Assembly (NCBI RefSeq): GCF_017315735.1
Contig: NZ_JAFLRK010000009.1
Span: 1-64,000, forward strand
Origin: Paracoccus shandongensis
GTDB taxonomy: Bacteria; Pseudomonadota; Alphaproteobacteria; Rhodobacterales; Rhodobacteraceae
Length of the DNA: 64,000 nt
Direction: 5' to 3'
A program made the translations under genes and the position numbers. Shown in pieces: positions 56,057 to 64,000 of this stretch. The notes beneath the pieces are model-generated. The model saw only the letters and a list, made by a program, of their open reading frames with translations, searched no databases and was not told the origin of the DNA. The first letter of the stretch is position 1. The number at the start of each line of letters is the position of its first letter.

Positions 56057-57129
56057 TCCGCCTCGTCCCCCGCACCGACACGCCCGCCCTGCTGCAGATC
56101 GCCACGCCCATCCTTGCGGTGCTGGCGACGATGATCGCGGGCGGCATCCTGTTCGCCATCATGGGGCATGACCCGGTGGCCGCGATCCGCACGATCTTCT
56201 GGGATCCGCTGTTCGGCCCCGCCGCCAGCTATTCCCGCCCGCAACTGCTGGTGAAGGCCGCGCCCTTGATCCTGATCGCATCCGGCCTTGCGGTGGGCTT
56301 TCGCGCGGGCATCTGGAACATCGGGGCCGAGGGGCAATACATCATCGGCGCCATCACCGGCGCGGCGGTCGCGCTTGCCGCCTATCCGGCGGAGGGGATG
56401 TGGATCTTTCCCGCCATGGTGATCGCGGGCGCTGTGGGCGGTTGGGCATGGGGCATGATCCCGGCGCTGCTGGGCAATTGGTTCGGCGCATCCGAGATCC
56501 TGGTGTCGCTGATGCTGGTCTATGTGGCGCAGCGCATCGCCGCCTGGATGGCCTTCGGCCCGATGAAGAACCCGGAAGGTTTCGGGATGCCGGGGTCGCG
56601 CAACCTGCAGCAATACCCGGCGGCCGCGAACCCCGAACTGGTCGCGGGCACCGGCGCGCATTGGGGCGTGGTCGCCGCCGCCCTGGCCGTGCTGGCGACC
56701 TGGTTCCTGATGTCGCGCCACATCCGCGGGTTTCACATCCGCGCCGCAGGCATCGCCCCCCGCGCCGCCCGCTTCGCGGGCGTGAAACCCGAAACGCTGG
56801 TGGCCTTCTGCCTGGGCCTGTCGGGCGCGCTGGCCGGAATGGCGGGCCTGTTCGAGGTCGCGGGCCCCGCAGGCCAGATCACCGACAAGGTGGGCGTGGG
56901 CTACGGCTTCACCGCGATCATCGTGGCCTTCCTGGGGCGGTTGCATCCCGTGGGCATCCTTCTGGCGGGCCTCTTGCTGGCGCTGACCTATATCGGCGGG
57001 GAACTGGCGCAGCTGACGATGAACCTGCCCGCCGCGACCGTGCAGGTCTTCCAGGGGATGCTTCTGTTCTTCCTGCTGGGCTTCGACCTGCTGACCCGAT
57101 ACCGCATCGCCAGAAGGATCACGGCATGA
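56053..57129 (+). CDS. ABC importer permease, first (BMP/nucleoside type)
   Basis: Inner-membrane permease of 358 residues with about ten hydrophobic helices. GLAVGFRAGIWNIGAEGQYI and LVSLMLVYVAQRIAAWMAFG with EVAGPAGQITDKVGVGYGFT are typical of the YufP/BPD-like nucleoside permeases, as is AIIVAFLGRLHPVGILLAGL. Overlaps both neighbours by 4 nt (ATGA). Confidence 0.92.
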   Translation: MIRLVPRTDTPALLQIATPILAVLATMIAGGILFAIMGHDPVAAIRTIFWDPLFGPAASYSRPQLLVKAAPLILIASGLAVGFRAGIWNIGAEGQYIIGAITGAAVALAAYPAEGMWIFPAMVIAGAVGGWAWGMIPALLGNWFGASEILVSLMLVYVAQRIAAWMAFGPMKNPEGFGMPGSRNLQQYPAAANPELVAGTGAHWGVVAAALAVLATWFLMSRHIRGFHIRAAGIAPRAARFAGVKPETLVAFCLGLSGALAGMAGLFEVAGPAGQITDKVGVGYGFTAIIVAFLGRLHPVGILLAGLLLALTYIGGELAQLTMNLPAATVQVFQGMLLFFLLGFDLLTRYRIARRITA

Positions 57130-58013
57130 TCGACCCCGTGGCCCTGTTCCTGCTGCTGCTGTCGGCATCGACCCCCATCCTGTTCGCGGCCCTGGGCGAG
57201 CTGGTCGTGGAACGCGCGGGCGTCCTGAACCTGGGCGTCGAGGGGATGATGATCGTGGGCGCCCTGTCGGGCTTTGCCGCCGCCTATCACACGGGCAACC
57301 CCTTCCTGGGCTTTGCCGCCGCCGCCGGCGCCGGGGCGCTGGTCGCCCTGCCCTTCGCGATCCTGACGCAGTTCCTGATGTCGAACCAGGTCGCGTCGGG
57401 CCTTGCGCTGACCCTGTTCGGCCTGGGCCTTGCCGCGCTGTTCGGCAAGCCGGTCGAGGGGGTCAAGGCCCCCGCCATGATCTCCGGCCCGCTGGGCCTT
57501 AACTGGATCGTCTGGCTGGGGCTGCTGATGGTGCCCGCGATCTGGTGGTTCCTGAACCGCTCGCGCGCGGGCCTGATCCTGCGTGGCGTGGGCGAGAACC
57601 ACGACGCCGCCCATGCGCTTGGCTACAACGTCCGCCGCGTGCGCATCGCGGCCATCGCCTTTGGCGGGGCCATGGCGGGCGTGGGCGGGGCCTTCATCTC
57701 GATCGCCACGGTGCTGCAATGGACCGAGGGGATGACGGCGGGCGCGGGCTGGATCGCGCTGGCCATCGTGGTCTTTTCCAACTGGACCGCGCCGGGCGTG
57801 CTGGCGGGCGCCTGGCTGTTCGGCGGCGTCACCGTGCTGCAACTGCGGCTTCAGGCGGCAGGCGTGCGCGTGCCCGTGCAGCTTTTGTCGATGGCCCCCT
57901 ATCTGGCGACGATCATCGTGCTGGTGGCGATCTCGGCCCGGCAGAAGCTCAGCCGCCGCGCGGGCGGCACCGCGCCCGGATCGCTGGGCCAGGATTTTCA
58001 CGCCCTGCGCTAG
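57126..58013 (+). CDS. ABC importer permease, second (BMP/nucleoside type)
   Basis: Second permease, 295 residues with about eight to nine helices. ELVVERAGVLNLGVEGMMIV near the start, QVASGLALTLFGLGLAALFG, and NRSRAGLILRGVGENHDAAH (the cytoplasmic coupling loop to the ATPase) fit the family. The ATG overlaps the stop of the first permease by 4 nt. Confidence 0.92.
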   Translation: MIDPVALFLLLLSASTPILFAALGELVVERAGVLNLGVEGMMIVGALSGFAAAYHTGNPFLGFAAAAGAGALVALPFAILTQFLMSNQVASGLALTLFGLGLAALFGKPVEGVKAPAMISGPLGLNWIVWLGLLMVPAIWWFLNRSRAGLILRGVGENHDAAHALGYNVRRVRIAAIAFGGAMAGVGGAFISIATVLQWTEGMTAGAGWIALAIVVFSNWTAPGVLAGAWLFGGVTVLQLRLQAAGVRVPVQLLSMAPYLATIIVLVAISARQKLSRRAGGTAPGSLGQDFHALR

Positions 58014-58039
58014 ATGCCGGGCTTATCAGAGAGGGAAGA

Positions 58040-59119
58040 ATGAACCGCAGACAGCTTATCGCCAGCGTCGCCGCCCTGACGACGATCAGCCTTGCCGCGC
58101 CCACCTGGGCGCAGGACGAACCGCTGAAGGTCGGCTTCATCTATGTCGGCCCGATCAGCGACGGCGGCTGGACCTATCAGCACGACCAGGGCCGCCTGGC
58201 GGTCGAGGCCGAATTCGGCGACCGGGTGGAAACCACCTATCTGGAAAGCGTCCCCGAAGGCGTCGATGCCGAGCGCGCGCTGACCCAGCTGGCGCTGGCT
58301 GGAAACGACGTGATCTATGCGACCAGCTTCGGCTATATGGACGCGGTGATCAACGTCGCGGCCAAGTTCCCGGACGTGAAGTTCGAGCACAACACAGGCT
58401 ACAAGCGCGCCGACAACGTGGGCACCTATGACGGCCGCTTCTATGAAGGCCGCGCCGTGACCGGCACCATCGCGGGCCGCATGACCAAGACGAACAAGAT
58501 CGGCTATATCGCGACCTTCCCCATCCCCGAGGTGATCCAGGGCATCAACTCGGCCTATATCCACGCCAAGAAGGTGAACCCGGATGTCGAGATGAAGGTG
58601 GTCTGGGCCTATACCTGGTTCGACCCCGCGAAAGAGGCTGACGCCGCCAATGCCCTGATGGCCGAAGGCGTGGACGTGATCCTGCAGCACACCAACTCGA
58701 CCGCGCCGCTGGCGCAGTTGCAGCAGCAGGGCAAGATCGGCTTCGGCCAGGCCGCCGACATGGCGTCCTTCGCGCCTTCGCCCCGCGTGTCCTCGGTCTA
58801 CAACAACTGGGGGGCGCATTACGTGAAAAGCGTGGGCCGCATCCTGGACGGCACCTGGAAGCCCGAGGCCGTCTGGGGCGGCATCGGCGACGGCATCGTG
58901 GCCATCGGAGAGATCACCGAGGCCGTCCCCGCCGAGGTCAAGGCCGAGGCCGAGGCCCTGCGCGACAAGATCGGCGCGGGCGAATACCACCCCTTCACCG
59001 GCCCGCTGAACAAGGCCGACGGTTCCGCCTGGCTGGCCGAGGGGCAGACGGCCACCGACGAGGAACTGTCGGGCATGAACTTCTTCGTCGAAGGCATCAC
59101 GGCGGAAATCCCGCAATAA
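58040..59119 (+). CDS. BMP-family substrate-binding protein
   Basis: Periplasmic receptor of 359 residues. A signal peptide (MNRRQLIASVAALTTISLAA, cut near TWAQD, with no lipobox cysteine) is followed by VGFIYVGPISDGGWTYQHDQ, PEGVDAERALTQLALAGND and FEHNTGYKRADNVGTYDGRF, typical of the PnrA/BmpA fold, then GIGDGIVAIGEIT. Family members bind nucleosides; purine uptake is most likely here but is inference. GAGGGAAGA precedes the ATG. The gene is 27 nt after the permease. Confidence 0.93.
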   Translation: MNRRQLIASVAALTTISLAAPTWAQDEPLKVGFIYVGPISDGGWTYQHDQGRLAVEAEFGDRVETTYLESVPEGVDAERALTQLALAGNDVIYATSFGYMDAVINVAAKFPDVKFEHNTGYKRADNVGTYDGRFYEGRAVTGTIAGRMTKTNKIGYIATFPIPEVIQGINSAYIHAKKVNPDVEMKVVWAYTWFDPAKEADAANALMAEGVDVILQHTNSTAPLAQLQQQGKIGFGQAADMASFAPSPRVSSVYNNWGAHYVKSVGRILDGTWKPEAVWGGIGDGIVAIGEITEAVPAEVKAEAEALRDKIGAGEYHPFTGPLNKADGSAWLAEGQTATDEELSGMNFFVEGITAEIPQ

Positions 59120-59139
59120 TCCCCCGTCAATCGTTTCGT

Positions 59140-59170
59140 AACCGCCCCTTCGTATAACAAGGGGGCGGTT
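59140..59170 (+). terminator. Hairpin after the BMP operon
   Basis: AACCGCCCCTT pairs with AAGGGGGCGGTT (one bulged G) over loop CGTATAAC. It lies 21 nt after the operon, without a proper T-run, so it may be a weak or Rho-assisted terminator. Confidence 0.6.
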
Positions 59171-59362
59171 GCCGTGACGCCTCCGAATCGCTTCGGCCAT
59201 CGGATACCGCAGCGACATTCAGTTCTGGGGTGCTTTCATGGCTTATGGCAAAGCCCGTCGACGGGCCGTGGCCGCTTGGTTCGTCGCCGATGCATGGCGC
59301 GACACGTCCAGGGGCGGTCGTCTCTCGGCCGGTGCGTCACGTCCTTGCGCCGTGATCCTCTG
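59171..59362. other. Non-coding region upstream of the small ORF
   Basis: Part of a 552-bp stretch (59120-59671) between the BMP operon and purU. I see no supported gene, RNA or promoter here; open frames have no ribosome sites. Confidence 0.55.
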
Positions 59363-59602
59363 ATGCAGTGGGCAAAGATTACCTCCTATGAGCAGCGGCT
59401 TGGCGACTTTACCGTCGTCGATGAACCGAGCGTCCCCGAGGTCTGGGTCTTCAAGTCAGGCCAGATGGTGTGGGAAGGCGACTCGGTCCATGAGGCCCGC
59501 CGCTGGTGCGAGGATCAGGTGGGCGTCCTCGGACGAATATCCGGGAATTCGGCATCGCCGCCAGCGATGCAATCGCGCCTGTCCCGGCCGCAGCGGCTGT
59601 AA
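59363..59602 (+). CDS. Small hypothetical protein
   Basis: Possible 79-residue protein (MQWAKITSYEQRLGDFTVVD). The first 50 residues look like folded protein (VPEVWVFKSGQMVWEGDSVH, EARRWCEDQ) while the last 30 are low in complexity (PPAMQSRLSRPQRL). The ribosome site is weak, and the frame is open about 60 codons upstream. It is placed between two operons. May be a non-functional open frame. Confidence 0.3.
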   Translation: MQWAKITSYEQRLGDFTVVDEPSVPEVWVFKSGQMVWEGDSVHEARRWCEDQVGVLGRISGNSASPPAMQSRLSRPQRL

Positions 59603-59671
59603 GTGTGTTGGGATGTGGCGGGGCTGCAAGGGCCTGTCCGGGGATTGCAGGCCGGGGCCAAGGCCCGCGAC

Positions 59672-60556
59672 TTACCCCATCCGCTCGCTGGCATAGCTGC
59701 CGGGCGAGGGGGGAAACACCACCGTCTTGTCGCCGTTGAGGAACACCCGGCCGTGGATATGGGCATGGACCGCGCGGGCCAGCACCTGCGCCTCGACATC
59801 GCGGCCCAGGGACACGTAATCGCCCGGCGATTGCGCATGGGTCACGCGCACCGTGTCCTGTTCGATGATCGGGCCTTCGTCCAGGTCGGCGGTGACATAA
59901 TGCGACGTCGCGCCGATCAGCTTCACCCCGCGCTCATAGGCCTGCTTGTAGGGGTTCGCGCCCTTGAACGAAGGCAGGAAGGAATGGTGGATGTTGATGA
60001 TCCGGCCCGACATGGCCTGGCACATCTCATCCGACAGAACCTGCATGTAGCGCGCCAGAACGATCAGCTCGGCCCCGGTCTCGCGGACCACGCGCATCTG
60101 CTCGGCCTCGGCCTGGGCCTTGTTCTCCTTCGTGACCTTGATGCAGTAATAGGGCAGGTCGTGGTTCACGACGACCTTCTGATAATCCATGTGGTTGGAA
60201 ATCACCGCCACGATGTCGATGGGCAACGCGCCGATCCGCCAGCGATACAAAAGGTCGTTCAGGCAATGGCCGAAGCGGCTGACCATGATCACGACCTTTT
60301 TCTTCACCGCGTCGTCGCTGAATTCGGCCTCCATCCCGAAACGTTCTGCGATGGGGGCGATGCCCTGCTGCAACTGGTCCAGCGTCGCCCCGCCTTCGGA
60401 CCGGAAGCTGACGCGCATGAAGAAGCGGCCGGTCTCGGCGTCGTCGAACTGCGCGCTGTCGGTGATGTTGCAGTCATGCCCTGCCAGATAGCCCGAGATC
60501 GCGGCCACGATCCCGCGGGTCGAGGCACAGGTGACGCGCAGCGTATAGCTTTTCAT
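59672..60556 (-). CDS. purU: Formyltetrahydrofolate deformylase PurU
   Basis: Hydrolase of 294 residues releasing formate from 10-formyl-THF, balancing one-carbon pools. An N-terminal ACT domain (MKSYTLRVTCASTRGIVAAI) precedes the formyltransferase-type domain with NIHHSFLPSFKGANPYKQAY and LDEGPIIEQDTVRVTHAQSP, supplying the catalytic asparagine, histidine and aspartate. Start at MKSYTLRV. Functionally linked to FolD, encoded 12 kb upstream. Confidence 0.95.
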   Translation of the reverse strand: MKSYTLRVTCASTRGIVAAISGYLAGHDCNITDSAQFDDAETGRFFMRVSFRSEGGATLDQLQQGIAPIAERFGMEAEFSDDAVKKKVVIMVSRFGHCLNDLLYRWRIGALPIDIVAVISNHMDYQKVVVNHDLPYYCIKVTKENKAQAEAEQMRVVRETGAELIVLARYMQVLSDEMCQAMSGRIINIHHSFLPSFKGANPYKQAYERGVKLIGATSHYVTADLDEGPIIEQDTVRVTHAQSPGDYVSLGRDVEAQVLARAVHAHIHGRVFLNGDKTVVFPPSPGSYASERMG

Positions 60557-60673
60557 GTGGGGTCCGCTTCCTTGGCTGTCCGGTGGCAGCATTTCGGACG
60601 ATTGCGGCGGAATGACAATCGCATTTCCGACACCGCCGGGGGCTGGCGCGACATCCCCCGGCGGCAGCGGCGA

Positions 60674-61840
60674 TCAGGCGGCGGGCATCCGCGCCTCGAC
60701 CATGCCGGCATACCAGCTGGACCCGGCGGGGATCGCGTCGTCGTTGAAGTTGTAAGCCGGGTGATGGACCATCGCCGTGTCGCCGTTGCCCACGAAGATA
60801 TAGGCGCCGGGCTTTTCGTTCAGCATGTAGCTGAAATCCTCGCCCCCCATCATCGGCTGCATGTCCAGGTTCACGTCGCCTGCAATGTCGCGCGCCACAT
60901 CCGCCGCCCAGACGGTCGCCTGGTCGTCGTTCATCGTGACCGGATAGCCGCGCTGGTAATCGACCTCGGCCGTGGCTCCCATGGCGGCGGCGATGTTGGT
61001 CGCGATGCGGGTGATGCCTTCCTGCAACTGGTCGCGCACGCCCGCGTCCAGGCTGCGGGCGGTGCCCTTCAGCCTGACCACCTGGGGGATCACGTTGTGG
61101 GCGGTCGAATCGGTGCTGACCACGCAGACCGACACCACGGCGTTCTTCAGCGGATCGACATTGCGCGACACGACCGATTGCAGCGCGACGATGATCTGCG
61201 CCGCCGTCAGGGTGGTGTCGATGCATTCGTGGGGCTTGGCCGCATGGCCGCCCTTGCCGGTGACGATGATGTCGAACTGGTCGGCCGCGGCCATCATCGC
61301 GCCCGGCTTGATCGAGAAGCTGCCCACCGGCATCCCCGGCATGTTGTGCATCCCGTAGAATTCCTGGATGTTCCAGCGGCTGACCAGGCCGTCCTGGACC
61401 ATCGCCTCGCCCCCTGCCCCGCCTTCCTCGGCGGGCTGGAAGATCACCACGGCGGTGCCGTCGAAGTTGCGCGTCTCGGCCAGGTATTTCGCCGCGCCCA
61501 GCAGCATGGCGGTATGGCCGTCATGGCCGCAGGCGTGCATCTTGCCCGGTGTCTTGGAGGCATAGTCCAGGCCCGTCTGCTCGATGATCGGCAGGGCGTC
61601 CATGTCGGCGCGCAACCCGATCACGCGGCCCTGGGTGTCGGTCTGGCCCTTGATCACGCCGACCACGCCGGTCCGGCCCACGCCCTCGACCACCTCGTCG
61701 CAGCCGAAATCGCGCAGCAATTCGGCCACGCGGCCCGCCGTGCGGTGGACATCGTAAAGCAGTTCGGGATGTTCGTGGAAATCGCGGCGCCAGGCGGTGA
61801 TTTCGGGCAGAAGTTCGGCAAAGCGGTTCTTGACGGGCAT
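60674..61840 (-). CDS. M20-family amidohydrolase (hippurate hydrolase type)
   Basis: Zinc amidohydrolase of 388 residues. RRDFHEHPELLYDVHRTAGR opens the family, the metal site is KMHACGHDGHTAMLLG with VIFQPAEEGGAGGEAM, then MMGGEDFSYMLNEKPGAYIF and HHPAYNFNDDAIPAG. Substrates range from hippurate to N-acyl-amino acids and indole-acetyl conjugates. It lies beside an FAD oxidase and a peptide-type ABC ATPase, consistent with breakdown of imported N-acyl compounds. Confidence 0.9.
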   Translation of the reverse strand: MPVKNRFAELLPEITAWRRDFHEHPELLYDVHRTAGRVAELLRDFGCDEVVEGVGRTGVVGVIKGQTDTQGRVIGLRADMDALPIIEQTGLDYASKTPGKMHACGHDGHTAMLLGAAKYLAETRNFDGTAVVIFQPAEEGGAGGEAMVQDGLVSRWNIQEFYGMHNMPGMPVGSFSIKPGAMMAAADQFDIIVTGKGGHAAKPHECIDTTLTAAQIIVALQSVVSRNVDPLKNAVVSVCVVSTDSTAHNVIPQVVRLKGTARSLDAGVRDQLQEGITRIATNIAAAMGATAEVDYQRGYPVTMNDDQATVWAADVARDIAGDVNLDMQPMMGGEDFSYMLNEKPGAYIFVGNGDTAMVHHPAYNFNDDAIPAGSSWYAGMVEARMPAA

Positions 61841-61900
61841 GTTCGGTCTCCTTCAGCGGCGACAAGGTGGACCCTTTGTGCAGACTGTGCAAGCCGTCTG

Positions 61901-63240
61901 CTAAAGGTCGGGGCCAAGCGTGACGGGCGATCCGTCCGAGAACCGGCCATAGCGGAACCGCGCCAGGTCGTGGCCCGGGTCGCGGCCCTGGATCAGGCGC
62001 GCCATGACATGGCCCACGCCCGGCCCGATGCCGAAGCCGTGGCCGGACAGGCCCGTGGCGATGAAAAAGCCCGGGATCGCGCTTTCGTCCAGCACCGGCA
62101 CCTGGTCGGGCGTGGTGTCGATCATCCCTGCCCAGGCGGCGCGCAGTTTCGGCACGCCGATCTGGGGAAAGGCCGTGGCGAAATCGGCTTGCAGCTTTTT
62201 CAGGCGGCGCGGGTTCGGGGGCGGGTTCAGGACGCGCATCGCCTCGAAAGGGGTGGGCCGGTCGGCCCGCCAGCGTCGGGGCGTGCGCCAGCTGTTGGGA
62301 TAGCCCGCCGGGGCGGGCCCTTGCAGGCGGGTCTGCGACAGGTCGCGCCGGATCATCGGCAGGAAGGCGCGCAGGTGGCGGAAGGCCGACGGCCCGATCC
62401 AGAAGTCGTGGCCGGTGCCCGGCGCCAGCGTATAGCCGCCATCCGCGCGGCGGCGGAAGGCGAAGTCGGGGTCGGTCGCGGCGCCCGGCCAGATGTCCGG
62501 CAAAGCCTCGGTCGCGGCGACGGTGGCGCGGACGGACAGTTGCGGCAGGTGCAGCCCGGCATTGGCGGCGAACAGTCCCGACCAGGCGCCGCCCGCCAGC
62601 AGCACGCGGTCGGCGCGGACGGGGCCGTCCTCGGTCACGACGCCGCTGACGCGGCCCGCATGGGTTTCAATGGCGCGGACGGCGCAATGCTCGCGGATCG
62701 CCACGCCTTCGGCAGCCGCCAGCCGGGCAATGGCCGGAACGGCGGTGGCGGGTTCGGCGCGCATGTCGGACGGCGTCTGCAAGGCCCCTGCCCAACCCGC
62801 CTTGTGCGGCATGGCCCGCGCCAGCTCCGCGCGGTCGAGGATGCGGCTGTCCAGCCCATGCCTTTGCGCGACCGCCAGCCAGTTTTCGTATCGCGCCAGC
62901 GTGGCCTCGTCCCGCGCCAGATAGCTGACGCCGCAGGTGGCCAAGCCTAACACGTCGCCCAGATCCTGCGCCAGGCCTTGCCACATCCGGCGGGCGGTCA
63001 GCATCACGGGGATCTCGGCCTCGTCCCGGCCCTGGGCGCGGACCCAGCCCCAGTTGCGGCTGGACTGTTCGGCAGCGACCAGGCCCTTTTCGCACAGCAC
63101 GACGGACAGCCCCTCGCGGGCGAGGTAAAGCGCCGTCGTCACACCGGCGATGCCGCCGCCGATCACCACCACATCGGCGGCATCGGGCAAGGGGGCGCGG
63201 AATTGCGGGGCGGCATTGGCCGTGATGGGGGCGCCTTGCA

Positions 63241-63241
<1 letters not shown>
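61901..63241 (-). CDS. FAD-dependent amino acid oxidase/dehydrogenase (DadA-like)
   Basis: Flavoprotein of 446 residues. The FAD motif is VVVIGGGIAGVTTALYLARE (residues 25-44), EQSSRNWGWVRAQGRDEAEI binds substrate/FAD, and the C-terminal GLSGHGFGIGPGVGHVMARL is the DAO-family closing motif. The family oxidises D-amino acids or N-methyl/N-carboxyalkyl amino acids such as opines. ATG shares one base with the ABC gene stop (TGATG), so the two are coupled. Confidence 0.88.

Positions 63242-64000
<759 letters not shown>

Noticed and set aside
59603-62950. 1115-codon open frame opposite purU, the M20 gene and the FAD oxidase
   Set aside because: Three well-supported genes lie on the other strand.

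Overview
The window is 64 kb of dense, GC-rich chromosomal DNA from an alphaproteobacterium of the Rhodobacterales, most likely Paracoccus or a close relative. This rests on gene content and order, not on a database search: a divergent ccr/ecm pair of the ethylmalonyl-CoA pathway, an aa3 oxidase cluster ctaC-ctaB-small ORF-ctaG-ctaE-surf1, MipZ as division-site ATPase, an ybgC-tolQRAB-pal-cpoB-tilS-ftsH run, and intergenic elements ending in GGATATTT. I see no rRNA, tRNA, prophage, transposase or CRISPR array. Nearly every gene is a recognisable core gene, packed with 1- or 4-nt start/stop overlaps. About 61 coding sequences are listed, three of them incomplete or weakly supported.

Layout. 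1-4.6 kb: the end of an RND efflux adaptor gene, mipZ, a drug/metabolite transporter, an AhpD-like protein, and a LysR regulator divergent from an azoreductase. 4.6-10.5 kb: ffh behind a three-hairpin leader, a chorismate mutase, the rpsP-rimM-(sulfotransferase-like)-trmD-rplS block, rpmE and a fasciclin protein. 10.5-14.2 kb: ecm and ccr, two key steps of acetyl-CoA assimilation. 14.2-21 kb: a RecD-like helicase, EcsC, a GNAT, a flavin reductase, apt, a small secreted protein, a FAD-linked 2-hydroxyacid dehydrogenase and a second GNAT. 21-28 kb, minus strand: M16 peptidase and thrC, then the cytochrome oxidase cluster. 28-35.8 kb: tldD, dprA, topA, a prephenate dehydrogenase-like gene and scoAB. 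35.9-47.4 kb: the Tol-Pal envelope operon, tilS, ftsH, a second chorismate mutase and folD. 47.7-54.4 kb, minus strand: ruvB, htpX, ruvA, ruvC and dnaE. 54.5-59.1 kb: a complete BMP-type nucleoside-like ABC importer. 59.4-64 kb: purU, an M20 amidohydrolase, a DadA-like oxidase and the start of an oligopeptide-type ABC ATPase.

Functional themes. Translation and protein targeting (ffh, rpsP, rimM, trmD, rplS, rpmE, tilS), envelope integrity (Tol-Pal, FtsH, HtpX), DNA processing (topA, dprA, ruvABC, dnaE, RecD-like helicase), respiration (cta genes) and acetyl-CoA/ketone-body metabolism (ccr, ecm, scoAB) dominate.

I found no convincing new multi-gene system. The observations most worth following are a sulfotransferase-like gene wedged with 4-nt overlaps between rimM and trmD, three tandem hairpins before ffh, a family of gene-end elements carrying GGATATTT (two of them joined to an AAAAAGGTC hairpin), and a palindromic repeat that supplies the stop codon of a dehydrogenase gene.
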